Shown here one piece after another: positions 1-7,961 of a stretch of 55,177 bases of DNA. Below the pieces are notes generated by a model. It was not told where the DNA came from and did no database searches. It worked only from the letters and a program-made list of their open reading frames with translations. The stretch is from Clostridium sp. UBA1056 (GTDB lineage Bacteria > Bacillota > Clostridia > Clostridiales > Clostridiaceae). A program made the position numbers and the translations under genes. Positions within the stretch are counted from its first letter, which is position 1; every line of letters starts with the position of its first letter. The stretch is taken from the NCBI GenBank assembly GCA_002316385.1, contig DCDL01000058.1, positions 1 through 55,177 of the forward strand. The letters run 5' to 3'.

Positions 1-461
1 TTTAGAATAATAAGCCTCTACCCTTACATTTGTTCCAACATTTAAAGTACCAATTTTAACTTTAGCTTCACTATCAGCATATATATCAACAGCACCTATT
101 AAAGTATCAGGTGTTCCTTTATCCTTTTTTACATAAGCAAAAGAATTCTGATAATATATCCTGTAGCTATCACTATATTCATCACTAATATAGAAAGAAG
201 AACCTGCAGTTAAATTATCTATTACTTTAGAAAAATTACTATCACCATAAATTGGTTTACTTTCTTCGAATTTTACTGATTTAGCTTTAGATTTAAGGGC
301 TGAAGTCGCTATATAAACATGAGTATCATTGTAATAAATAGACGTTAATTTAGAATAATAAGCCTCTACCTTTACATTTGTTCCAGCATTTAAAGTACCA
401 ATTTTAACTTTAGCTTCACTATCAGCATAAATATCAACAGCACCTATTAGAGTGTCAGGTG
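1..461 (-). repeat. 348-bp-period tandem coding repeat (SH3-like modules)
   Basis: Bases 1-113 and 349-461 are nearly identical (about five differences in 113). The offset is 348 bp, exactly 116 codons, so the repeat is in frame and duplicates a pair of wall-binding modules. Near identity at the DNA level points to a recent duplication or gene conversion. More copies probably lie beyond the left edge. Confidence 0.9.
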
Positions 462-948
462 TTCCTGGTTCAGGAACATCACTAAGAATTCTTCTTCCAG
501 TTGCAAAATGGTCCTTCCAATAACTGGTGTTGATATTAGCACGAGTGATACCCTTAGTATCACTAGCATGAATCATCTCACCATTTCCTGCATATATACC
601 AACATGAGTTGGATTAGGTCCATCATAGGTATCATCAAAAAATATTAGATCACCTTTTTTTAAGTTACTAAACGATACATTAGTACCATACTTCACTTGA
701 GTTGTAGTCGGAGGCTCTAGTGTATATCCAAATTGTTTAAATACGTACCAGACAAATCCAGAACAATCGAACCCACTAGGAGTTTTTCCACCCCAAACAT
801 AAGGAACCCCCATATATTTTTCAGCTTCTGCTATAACCTGATCAGCAATAGTTGTTGCAAACACTTTTTTAGCAGGAAAAGCTTGGAATATTAAAAAAGT
901 AGCCATTACTATAGAGAGTAGTCTAAAGAATTTTATTTTTGATTTCAT
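1..948 (-). CDS. Secreted NlpC/P60 cell-wall hydrolase with SH3-like repeats (3' end outside window)
   Basis: The reading frame stays open to base 1, so the C-terminus lies outside the window; 316 codons are visible. Residues 1-31 form a signal peptide (basic start, hydrophobic core, alanine-rich end VFA). Residues 32-150 are an NlpC/P60 cysteine peptidase domain with the catalytic Cys62 in FDCSGFVW, a histidine in PTHVGIYAG and a second conserved block MIHAS. This family cuts peptide stems of peptidoglycan outside the cell. After a short PEPG linker come SH3-like wall-binding modules that repeat with a 116-residue period. The ATG at 946-948 follows GGGGGAGA by four bases and has a promoter upstream. 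The family is certain; which bond it cuts and its role (growth, separation, lysis) are inferred. Confidence 0.92.
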   Translation of the reverse strand, partial: MKSKIKFFRLLSIVMATFLIFQAFPAKKVFATTIADQVIAEAEKYMGVPYVWGGKTPSGFDCSGFVWYVFKQFGYTLEPPTTTQVKYGTNVSFSNLKKGDLIFFDDTYDGPNPTHVGIYAGNGEMIHASDTKGITRANINTSYWKDHFATGRRILSDVPEPGTPDTLIGAVDIYADSEAKVKIGTLNAGTNVKVEAYYSKLTSIYYNDTHVYIATSALKSKAKSVKFEESKPIYGDSNFSKVIDNLTAGSSFYISDEYSDSYRIYYQNSFAYVKKDKGTPDTLIGAVDIYADSEAKVKIGTLNVGTNVRVEAYYSK

Positions 949-980
949 AATATCTCCCCCTTATTTCATATTTTAACATT

Positions 981-1008
981 ATTATAATATATAATACAAA
1001 AAAGTCAA
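981..1008 (-). promoter_or_regulatory. Sigma-A promoter of the NlpC/P60 gene
   Basis: On the minus strand a -35 TTGACT (1008-1003) and a perfect -10 TATAAT (986-981) are 16 bases apart, about 33 bases before the start codon. The rest of 949-1278 holds a small hairpin with a T tail near 1091-1112 and no recognisable gene. Confidence 0.7.
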
Positions 1009-1218
1009 ATGGATACAATGTAATTTGTCGTACTTTGATATTGTGTATCTGTAAAAATCAGTTAAATTATTTTCTCTAATAACTTCAATATAAAAGAAGA
1101 GAAAACTTCTTTTTTCATTCCCTCTTCCTTACTTAAATAATTCACTTTTATAACTTCTTAATATTTATCTCTGTAAAGATTGCTACCAATCCTATAATAG
1201 ATGGCCTTTATTGCTATT

Positions 1219-1246
1219 TTGAATTTTCTTTCAATTCTGGTATACT
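1219..1246 (+). promoter_or_regulatory. Sigma-A promoter of the M28 peptidase gene
   Basis: TTGAAT (1219-1224) and TATACT (1241-1246) are separated by 16 bases and lie 32 bases before the start codon at 1279. No operator-like repeat is evident around it. Confidence 0.6.
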
Positions 1247-1278
1247 ATATATAAGTACATACACGGGGGGGAAATGTT

Positions 1279-2544
1279 ATGGCAATAAATAGTCAAAGAG
1301 AATTTGAACTTTTAAAGAAAATTGGTTTTATACGAACTGGCGGCTCAGAAGAAGAGTTAAAAGCCGCAAACATTCTACTAGAAGAAATATCCTCAATAGG
1401 ATGTAAGGCATACTTAGAAGATTTTAAAATTCCTACTTCTAAAATTAAGAAAGCCTCACTAAAGATAGTTGAGCCCTATGAAAAGGAATATGAGATTACA
1501 CCATATAACTGCTCAATTAGTACACCTGAAGGTGGGATAACTACAGATTTTGTATATATAGAAGATGGACTTGATGCAAATTTAGTTGACCTTAAAGGAA
1601 AATTTGTACTTATAAATAAGCGTCCAGATCCTAAGCTTTATAAAAAACTTATAAAATCTGGTATCGCGGGCTATATCACCATGTGTGGTACTGCCATAGA
1701 TGAAGAAGATAAAACTGATATTACTGTAGCTAGAATGCGTGAAAAGAATACACAATATGGAAAAGTACCTACTTTAAATATGCGCATGAAAGATTGCTTC
1801 CATATGGTTAAAAACAAAGCATCTAAAGTGAAAGTAGAATTAATTACTGAAGATATAGAACTTACTTCCCATAATGTTATTGTAACCTTAGAAGGTTCTA
1901 AATACCCTGATGAGATAATATCTTTCGGTGCTCATTATGATAGTGTTCCTTTCAGTACAGGTGTATATGACAATGGGGCTGGTTCAGTTATTATAATGGA
2001 ACTGCTTAGACATTTTAAAGAAAATCCACCAATAAGAACTGTAAAGTTTATATGGTATGGCTCTGAAGAAGTTGGACTTCTTGGTAGCCAAGCTTATTTA
2101 AAGGCTCATGAGGAAGAACTAAAAAAACATCTTCTAATGATTAATGTAGATGTGGGAGGCTCCATTCTTGGAGAAGAGGAGGCGCTAGTTACTGCTGAAA
2201 AAAGCTTAGTTGATTATATAGATCATATGGCTAAAATTAAAGGCTTCCCACTTAAGGTTGAACAGGATATATACTCAAGTGATTCAACAGCCTTCGCTGA
2301 TGCAGGAATTCCTTCTGTTGCCTTCTGCCGTTTTGCACCTGAAGGTGGAGCATTCATCCACACTCGCAACGATGTTATTGATTTTTTAAGTGCTGAAGCC
2401 TTAGAAAAAACTACTATTATAACTAGAGAATTCAGCGAATTAATTATAAACTCTGTAGTATTTCCCATTGAAAGAAAGATTCCAGATAACATGAGAAAAG
2501 AATTAGATAAATACTTTGGTAAAGAACCTAAAAAAGAAGATTAA
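1279..2544 (+). CDS. Cytosolic M28-family zinc aminopeptidase with PA domain
   Basis: The 421-residue protein has the two-zinc ligand set of peptidase family M28: His219 and Asp221 (HYDSVP), bridging Asp231 (YDNGAG), Glu263/Glu264 (GSEEVGLLGS), Asp291 (NVDVGG) and His361 (IHTRND). Residues 85-180 look like an inserted protease-associated (PA) domain. There is no signal peptide or membrane segment, so it probably trims peptides in the cytoplasm. It is monocistronic, with its own promoter and a shared bidirectional terminator downstream. The start ATG follows a GGGGGGGAAA ribosome site. A second, exported M28 protein lies at 33096-34079. Family is confident; substrate is unknown. Confidence 0.9.
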   Translation: MAINSQREFELLKKIGFIRTGGSEEELKAANILLEEISSIGCKAYLEDFKIPTSKIKKASLKIVEPYEKEYEITPYNCSISTPEGGITTDFVYIEDGLDANLVDLKGKFVLINKRPDPKLYKKLIKSGIAGYITMCGTAIDEEDKTDITVARMREKNTQYGKVPTLNMRMKDCFHMVKNKASKVKVELITEDIELTSHNVIVTLEGSKYPDEIISFGAHYDSVPFSTGVYDNGAGSVIIMELLRHFKENPPIRTVKFIWYGSEEVGLLGSQAYLKAHEEELKKHLLMINVDVGGSILGEEEALVTAEKSLVDYIDHMAKIKGFPLKVEQDIYSSDSTAFADAGIPSVAFCRFAPEGGAFIHTRNDVIDFLSAEALEKTTIITREFSELIINSVVFPIERKIPDNMRKELDKYFGKEPKKED

Positions 2545-2563
2545 TTGAATGGAAAAAATAGCA

Positions 2564-2597
2564 ATAAAGGCTTACATCCCTTGATGTAAGCCTTTAT
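2564..2597. terminator. Bidirectional terminator between convergent genes
   Basis: A perfect 15-bp stem (2564-2578 with 2583-2597) and CCTT loop, with A/T-rich flanks on both sides, sits between the M28 gene and the convergent PadR-partner gene. Confidence 0.85.
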
Positions 2598-2602
2598 ATA
2601 CT

Positions 2603-3217
2603 CTAATTCAATATCTTAATCTTCCTATCTCTCAAAACTTTAGCTACTATATGAATACCTACCATTGTAATTAATAGCACCATAGCTGTATATAAAGAAT
2701 CTATGTTTATAACATACATTGTAAGTAATATATAATTTAAAATTGATCCTGCTATTAGAAATAAAACAAATAAAAGTAATATGATAGCAATTTTTTTTAC
2801 ATTATCTTTACCTTTTAGTACTGCTTTCCTTAATCCTCTACCAAAAATAAATGTAAAGAAGAGATAATCAATTATAAACATAAATATCACATTTAATGTC
2901 ATTGGGATATTTATTAAGTAATATCCTAATGATGTTATTGCCGACATAAATAATGCTAAGTTAATACTCTTAACTACATTAAATACTGATTGATTCTTAA
3001 ATTTCTTTGTCTTTATTATTTCTTTACAAAAATCTTCAATATTATTACCAATAATATTTTTTACATCCATTTCGTCATTTTGTGCATTTACTAATAAGTC
3101 TTTTACATCTTCACTCACTTCATTTAGAAAGTCATTAGGTATATTACTAATTGATAAATACATTACTATATTTGTGTATGTATCTTTATATTCACCTTTT
3201 AACACGTCACTACTCAT
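2603..3217 (-). CDS. Four-helix membrane protein paired with PadR regulator
   Basis: About 204 residues. Residues 1-75 form a charged helical domain resembling the HAAS-type domains commonly encoded beside PadR regulators. It is followed by four hydrophobic segments, roughly at 88-108, 112-132, 143-165 and 170-192, and a basic tail. I start it at the ATG at 3217, which overlaps the PadR stop (ATGAGTAG) and follows AGGGGGAA. The overlap implies translational coupling. The usual idea for such pairs is that the membrane protein is the target, or a cofactor, of PadR control. Its activity cannot be read from the sequence. Confidence 0.75.
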   Translation of the reverse strand: MSSDVLKGEYKDTYTNIVMYLSISNIPNDFLNEVSEDVKDLLVNAQNDEMDVKNIIGNNIEDFCKEIIKTKKFKNQSVFNVVKSINLALFMSAITSLGYYLINIPMTLNVIFMFIIDYLFFTFIFGRGLRKAVLKGKDNVKKIAIILLLFVLFLIAGSILNYILLTMYVINIDSLYTAMVLLITMVGIHIVAKVLRDRKIKILN

Positions 3218-3542
3218 CTGCAATTCCCCCTATAATATTATTCACATCAACATACAGCTTTCCCCAGTAGTTTATAAAGTTTTTAAGTTCAAGGGTCCCT
3301 CTATCTGATAATTTATAGTATTTTCTATTTACTCCTGTAGGTGATTTCTTTTTTTCAGAAATTATTAATTCATTTTTTTCAAGCCTAAGCAGCAATGGAT
3401 ACAGTGTTCCCTCTACAATATCTTCAAACCCACTTTCTTTTAGTTTTGTTAATAGCTCATAACCATATGTCTCTTGTCTATAAATTATACTTAGTATACA
3501 GCCTTCAAGAATTCCCTTAAGAATTTGAGAATTATTATTCAA
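3210..3542 (-). CDS. PadR-family transcriptional regulator
   Basis: This 110-residue winged-helix protein has the PadR signature: an ILKGILEGCIL opening, then YGYELLTKL, a TLYPLLLRLEKN recognition region, and a KYYKLSDRGTLEL wing. It starts on TTG (3540-3542) behind a strong GGAGGG ribosome site. The promoter is bracketed by two copies of an inverted-repeat operator, so autoregulation is very likely. It is the first gene of a two-gene operon with the membrane protein at 2603-3217. The inducer is unknown; PadR proteins often respond to phenolics, antibiotics or envelope stress. Confidence 0.93.
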   Translation of the reverse strand: MNNNSQILKGILEGCILSIIYRQETYGYELLTKLKESGFEDIVEGTLYPLLLRLEKNELIISEKKKSPTGVNRKYYKLSDRGTLELKNFINYWGKLYVDVNNIIGGIADE

Positions 3543-3555
3543 AGTAATCCCTCCT

Positions 3556-3614
3556 TACCTTGTAATACAAAGTGTATTAATATTATATTCAATTATACTT
3601 TGCATTGCAAGGTA
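3556..3614 (-). promoter_or_regulatory. PadR promoter flanked by two operator copies
   Basis: On the minus strand TTGCAA (3610-3605), a 17-base spacer and TATAAT (3587-3582) form the promoter. TACCTTGTAATACAAAGT at 3556-3573 is inversely repeated at 3597-3614 with 16 of 18 matches. Each half is itself a near palindrome around CTTTG-CAAAG. One copy covers the -35 and the other lies just after the -10, next to the ribosome site. This is a classic two-site repressor layout. Confidence 0.75.
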
Positions 3615-3685
3615 TATATAAACCAAAATAGAAAAGAACCCCTAAGATAGTAATATCAATACTTAATAGGTTGATATATTTATTA

Positions 3686-4068
3686 CTCATGAAATGGCAA
3701 ATATTATGTGTTAGATTATGTATCATAGAATGTTAAGTAATATGTATAATATTTGAGATAAAAGTATTTCATTATATGTACTAAATATGTACTTATTTTG
3801 ATATATATTTAGTATATAAATTGTAATATATTTATAACATAATATGTACAGTGGTTGTAACAATATTTGTTTCAAAATATGTATATATCAAGATGAAAAT
3901 TAATAATGAAAGCTATGAAAAAGCTGATGATAAAAGGATAAAGGGCTAGATGCTACTTGGTATCTAGCTCTTTATCCACTTAAGTTAGTTGTTAATACTT
4001 TTTTAATCATACAATCTTTTTTATAAAAGGCTATTCCATACTTTAATATATTTGTATAACCTTCATTT
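3686..4068 (+). repeat. 0.4-kb par-associated repeat, copy 1
   Basis: The segment is collinear with 10694-11100 and shares TCATGAAATGG, TATGTGTTAGAT, ATATGTATAATATTTGAGA and GTACAGT-TTGTAACAATA. It also shares a terminator-like hairpin (about 3937-3977, GATAAAG...CTTTATC) and the following ATCATACAATCTTTTTTATAA. Its left end contains the ATGAAATG-n-TATGTGTTA motif that also surrounds the -10 of the parA promoter. It may be a decayed copy of the par control region or a binding-site cluster. Confidence 0.75.
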
Positions 4069-4129
4069 TCTGATACTTATGGTGGTAGGAAGTAAAACTA
4101 TTTATTCTCTCACCCCTTATAAGATAATA

Positions 4130-4290
4130 TAACTTGCTCTGCTAGGTGAATTTAGTAATTTTCATAAAAGAATTATTTAGTTCATATATATAACATTATA
4201 TATAGCATTATAACTTTTTAAAAAGTTATAATGGAAACTATTTAAATATTTAACATTTTAAAATTTTAACATTTTAAAATGTTGGTCCAT
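4130..4290 (+). repeat. 160-bp palindrome-containing repeat, copy 1
   Basis: It matches 46200-46358 in the same orientation over its full length and ends in GTTGGTCCAT. It contains a perfect 26-bp palindrome (4207-4232, centred on TTTTTAAAAA) followed by short direct repeats of TTTTAACA. It encodes no protein and looks like a miniature mobile element or conserved intergenic repeat. Confidence 0.75.
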
Positions 4291-4438
4291 TCATTGGAAG
4301 TTGGTGTTATCTACCTTTCTATGTATGAATAAAAGTGAAATATAAATAATATTATTATCTATGATGTCTTTAACTAGCACAATAGGTCAATATAGTAAAA
4401 GAGCTTTAGAAGTCAACATTATTTTTAAACTTTTCGTA

Positions 4439-5020
4439 TTAAAAAATTCGTTTAAATAAATCTGGATAATCTATAACAAATCCTTCTTTATCTACAAAAA
4501 ATTCTGCCATAAATCCACTATCTAAATTTTCATATCTGTATTTATAACCGTCTACATTTGATTTCAAGTAGGTATAACGCTGTTTTACAGGTGTTATACT
4601 AAAATTGTAAATATCAATATAAACTACTTTGATTTCTCTTGATTCTCCAGATTTTAATGATAACCGCCTAATTGGAATTGTATTCGTAAAAGGTGTAGCA
4701 GAAATATCAATATCTATACAGCCTTCTAAATTTTTCAACAGTTTGCCGGTATCTGTTGTCCAATTTCCACTTCCATCTGATTGCAATACCATATCTCTAT
4801 AGTTATCATCAAATACTTTCATATGAAATTTATAAACCTTCCAGTCTAAACTACAGTGTATAGTATATGATATTCGAACTGGCATATCATCTTGCGTTGT
4901 TAGAATGACTGAATTTGCCGTAATATATTCATTATCTTTCAATAGGAATAAATGCTCCAATCCTGTCTCACTAAATTTCTCCCACATTGCGTTCATTATA
5001 ATTTTATTTTCTTCTTTCAT
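4439..5020 (-). CDS. Glycolipid-binding family protein (PF06475-like)
   Basis: About 193 residues from the ATG at 5018-5020, which has a GGGAGATGGG ribosome site; an upstream in-frame ATG at 5056 lacks one. Diagnostic features of the putative glycolipid-binding family are visible: SGNWTTDTGKLLKNLEGCIDIDIS, then ATPFTNTIPIRRLSLKSGES, and the C-terminal FVDKEGFVIDYPDLFKRI. No signal peptide is present. Members are beta-barrel-like proteins of unknown physiological role. The gene stands alone, with repeat elements downstream and a gene-free 310-bp stretch upstream. Confidence 0.85.
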   Translation of the reverse strand: MKEENKIIMNAMWEKFSETGLEHLFLLKDNEYITANSVILTTQDDMPVRISYTIHCSLDWKVYKFHMKVFDDNYRDMVLQSDGSGNWTTDTGKLLKNLEGCIDIDISATPFTNTIPIRRLSLKSGESREIKVVYIDIYNFSITPVKQRYTYLKSNVDGYKYRYENLDSGFMAEFFVDKEGFVIDYPDLFKRIF

Positions 5021-5330
5021 TAATCCCATCTCCCTATTACAAACATCTGTTCTCATTAATTATACTAAATATATTTTTATATGTCCATGTTAAAACATTA
5101 TATTGATGTTAGCATAATATCATAAACACATTTAATCGAAGGATTCAATGCAATGTAGCCCATGATTATACAAAAACAGCAGACTATAGAGAAAGAGAAC
5201 CGATATTTGCATATATGCATACATTATATTGGAATTAATAATATAATTGGAATGCAGATTAACTGTAACTTAATGTTAATTATATTTTTAAACGAACTAT
5301 CTATTATTTATATTTTACGGAGGTATTGAA
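5021..5330. other. Intergenic region between divergent genes
   Basis: A/T-rich, containing no gene, repeat or convincing operator. It must hold the promoters of the glycolipid-binding protein gene and of the methyltransferase gene, but no clear consensus boxes stand out. Confidence 0.5.
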
Positions 5331-6167
5331 ATGGATTTACGCCTTACATTTAACGAAGTTGCATCGGAATATGACAGAATGCGCCCACTGTATGTAGAGG
5401 AACTGTTTGACGATGTAATAAAATTTACAGGCTTAAACAGCAGTAAAAATGCACTTGAAATAGGTATTGGTACAGGCCAGGCTACATTACCTTTTTTGAA
5501 GACTGGCTGTAAGGTTACTGCTGTTGAATTGGGGAACAAAATGGCAGCGTTCACAAAGGCAAAGTTTTCGGAATTTGAAAATTTCGATGTAATCAATGAG
5601 GATTTTGAAAGTATTATCCTTGACAATAATTCTTATGACTTAATTTATTCTGCATCTGCTTTTCAATGGATAACGCCGGAAATAGGCTTTCCAAAAGTTT
5701 ATCAGCTTTTGAAAAGCGGTGGAGTGTTTGCAAAGTTTGGTCATTCTCTATTTCACGCACAAGGATATGCCCATGTAGCTGCTGCAATGGATAAGGTCTA
5801 TGATAAATACAGACATGCTTTTTATGCCGACAAAAGCATCAGTTTGGATAAAGTCCATGATAAATACAGGCAGACTTTGACCTCGATGGGACCTCCGACA
5901 CCGCACAGCGAAGAAAAATGTCTGTGGCAAGCGAATGCAATTAAACAATACGGATTTGCTGATGTAATATATAGGTCGTATCATCAGACATTAACATATG
6001 ACTCTGAAAGCTATATATCATTAATCAGTACCTATTGCGACCAAATAGCATTGCCGGAGAACATAAGAATACTTTTTGGAAAAGAAATAAAGGAAGCAAT
6101 TGACGGTAATGGCGGAAAGTTTGCTCTTTCTGATACAATGGATTTATATTTAGCAGTAAAGCCTTAA
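5331..6167 (+). CDS. Class I SAM-dependent methyltransferase
   Basis: A 278-residue class I Rossmann methyltransferase. Motif I is LEIGIGTGQ (about 43-51), the acidic end of strand 2 is AVELG, and motif IV is YDLIYSASAFQWI, which is typical of small-molecule methyltransferases of the Methyltransf_11/25 type. Residues 153-181 contain an internal duplication: MDKVYDKYR and LDKVHDKYR are 19 residues apart and are also repeated at the DNA level. Base use is richer in G+C than its neighbours, like the SDR gene that follows, which suggests joint acquisition. The start has an ACGGAGG ribosome site. Substrate is unknown. Confidence 0.88.
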   Translation: MDLRLTFNEVASEYDRMRPLYVEELFDDVIKFTGLNSSKNALEIGIGTGQATLPFLKTGCKVTAVELGNKMAAFTKAKFSEFENFDVINEDFESIILDNNSYDLIYSASAFQWITPEIGFPKVYQLLKSGGVFAKFGHSLFHAQGYAHVAAAMDKVYDKYRHAFYADKSISLDKVHDKYRQTLTSMGPPTPHSEEKCLWQANAIKQYGFADVIYRSYHQTLTYDSESYISLISTYCDQIALPENIRILFGKEIKEAIDGNGGKFALSDTMDLYLAVKP

Positions 6168-6338
6168 CCTCTACTAAAGTATAATCTTTTTATACATTAC
6201 TTAGGAAACTCGACTCACATTCGCTTTAGTAAAGGAAACTCCTTCTCACATGCGTTCAAATGAGTAAGTTCGAGTAACCAAATCAAAGATTTGGACTCTT
6301 ACTTAAGTTCCTTGGTCTTGATATAGAAGTTAAAAGCA

Positions 6339-6382
6339 AAGAAAGAAGTGCTTCATCCTCACAAGGTTAGCACTTCTTTCTT
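6339..6382 (+). terminator. Terminator-like hairpin after the methyltransferase
   Basis: A perfect 14-bp stem, AAGAAAGAAGTGCT (6339-6352) with 6369-6382, and a 16-base loop. It may serve both the methyltransferase and the convergent minus-strand genes. Bases 6200-6310 hold imperfect inverted repeats (GGAAACTC...GAGTAAGTTC) resembling 45909-45945, otherwise nothing. Confidence 0.65.
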
Positions 6383-6389
6383 AACAAAT

Positions 6390-6536
6390 TTACTTACATT
6401 TCTTTGCTATAACAGTAAATTCACCTGGAAGATTTTCATCGTGGTACTCACATCGGCGTGTCCGAGAAGCGCCTGCACATCCTTTGGCGCTGCACCGCCC
6501 ACAAGCAGGACATAATAACCACTCATGTTTCTTCAT
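6390..6536 (-). pseudogene. Chimeric scar of an integrative element (KTR protein start joined to integrase end)
   Basis: The minus strand starts MKKHEWLLCPACG, the N-terminus of the short cysteine-rich KTR proteins of Tn916-like conjugative elements. The sequence then switches. In another frame (about 6428-6487) it reads PKDVQALLGHADVSTTMKIF, the C-terminal signature of tyrosine recombinases (ALLGH...STTM). Both are fragments, so this is deletion debris of an integrative element. The local G+C is clearly higher than in the surroundings. Confidence 0.7.
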
Positions 6537-6539
6537 AGT

Positions 6540-7721
6540 TTAGTAACCGAACATAGTAAGAAGCGTTTTAATATCGGTAATCCATTCGGAAATCGTTTTG
6601 CTATTTTCAGCAAGGCGTTCGCTATTTTTTTCGTATCCCTGTAACAGCTTTAGCTGATGTTCCCAATAGTACTGCAACTTTTCAAAAATATTTCTCGATA
6701 TGCTTTGTATCCCTGCTTCACTGTTTATCTCATTTCTGAATTTCAGAAATTCGTTTTGAAGTGTATCCGCTGAAATTCCCATGTGCTTTTTAAAATCCCT
6801 GAGTACCCACTGACGTTCAAAAATATTCATATTCCGCCAGCCTTCATATTGTTCTTGAAATGTACTGATGATTTTACTTATAAGTTCAATTGCCAAAGGG
6901 GAAATGCTACATTTTTCCTCCATAATGACGGGTTCTTTCACCTGTACGTCAAAATCATTGAGAGCCTGTATGGATGAAATTTCCTGCCCATGATATTCTT
7001 TTGCCTTTAGGACAGATACAGCAAAGCCAACGCCTGCGTCTGTGACATCTAAAATATGCGACGCATTCATCTGATAAAATTCATCTACCGTCATCCCCAT
7101 ATTAGAAGCAACGATTTCTATGCTTTTTTCCGCTGTGTTTGTTTTTACCAAACCAGGGCTAATGGTATAGGCGGAAACATTCGTCCCTTCCAATTCCATA
7201 GCCAGTGTATTGGAAAATTCTACTTGTGCCGTCTTGAAAATCTCATATGCTCCTAAATATGGCGCCGCTCCAGAGGAAGAAACAAACACGATACAACCGC
7301 TATCCCTATTCTTCATTTGATGTAAAAACAGCGTTGTAAGCAGAATCGGGGCTTTCAGGTTTATTGCGTAGCTCTGATCCCAATCCATAATATTGATAGT
7401 TCCGATACTGCCAATTATGGCAACAGTGGCGTTGTTAAAAATAATATCAGGGCACCCATATTTCGTTAATATGTCTTCACATAATTGCTTGGTTGCCGAT
7501 TCATCGGATAAATCGGCATGAAAAAATTCCGCTGAATTGAAATGAATCTCGTTGATATATTCGGCTGCCTGTGTACCTTTTTCCCTGTTGACTTCTACGA
7601 TAAGAATTTTTGCCCCCATTTCAGAAAATGCCTTTGCGGCTTCAAAACCGATACCACCGCCTGCGCCTGTTAATAGGACAATTCTTCCCGCTAAAATGTT
7701 ACAGTCCAATTTTCTGTTCAT
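6540..7721 (-). CDS. SDR oxidoreductase with C-terminal helical extension
   Basis: Of 393 residues, 1-250 are a classical short-chain dehydrogenase. The NAD(P)-binding TGAGGGIG is near the start, followed by an FNNA block, VSSSG with the catalytic serine, and YEIFK with the catalytic Tyr-x-x-x-Lys. Residues 270-393 are an unrelated helical extension rich in Trp and Leu (WRNMNIFERQWVL, YYWEHQLKLLQGY) that I cannot place; some phasin- or polyhydroxyalkanoate-associated proteins look similar. The ribosome site is GGGAGGT. A truncated MarR gene lies immediately upstream, and integrative-element debris lies downstream. Base use marks it as foreign. Substrate unknown. Confidence 0.85.
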   Translation of the reverse strand: MNRKLDCNILAGRIVLLTGAGGGIGFEAAKAFSEMGAKILIVEVNREKGTQAAEYINEIHFNSAEFFHADLSDESATKQLCEDILTKYGCPDIIFNNATVAIIGSIGTINIMDWDQSYAINLKAPILLTTLFLHQMKNRDSGCIVFVSSSGAAPYLGAYEIFKTAQVEFSNTLAMELEGTNVSAYTISPGLVKTNTAEKSIEIVASNMGMTVDEFYQMNASHILDVTDAGVGFAVSVLKAKEYHGQEISSIQALNDFDVQVKEPVIMEEKCSISPLAIELISKIISTFQEQYEGWRNMNIFERQWVLRDFKKHMGISADTLQNEFLKFRNEINSEAGIQSISRNIFEKLQYYWEHQLKLLQGYEKNSERLAENSKTISEWITDIKTLLTMFGY

Positions 7722-7738
7722 AATCTGTTACCTCCCAA

Positions 7739-7880
7739 TCATATAAGATGATATTTTTTCAGTAACACAACAAGCTGTTGCTTTTCCACTTCGTCAAGCC
7801 CGTTTATTATCCTGTTCCCTATATCATTTTGGTATGCTGTATAAGCCTTTATACATTCCTGTTTATATATTAGTTTAATA
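7739..7880 (-). pseudogene. C-terminal remnant of a MarR-type regulator
   Basis: An open stretch with no start encodes NRIINGLDEVEKQQLVVLLKKY and a stop at 7739, matching the usual C-terminal helix of MarR regulators (gLdevEkqqLvvLL). The DNA-binding part is missing. It sits 18 bp before the SDR gene and probably once controlled it. Confidence 0.6.
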
Positions 7881-7961
7881 AAAAACTAACTTACAGTTTC
7901 CAACTACTTTAATAGAACTCGGATATTCTGATATATTTATGAATATTAATTTCTACAGCAC

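Larger units (their letters stand above)
3615..4438. other. Gene-free 0.8-kb stretch carrying two repeat elements
   Basis: No convincing gene is present. The stretch holds copy 1 of the 0.4-kb par-associated repeat (3686-4068) and copy 1 of the 160-bp palindromic repeat (4130-4290), described separately. Confidence 0.7.
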
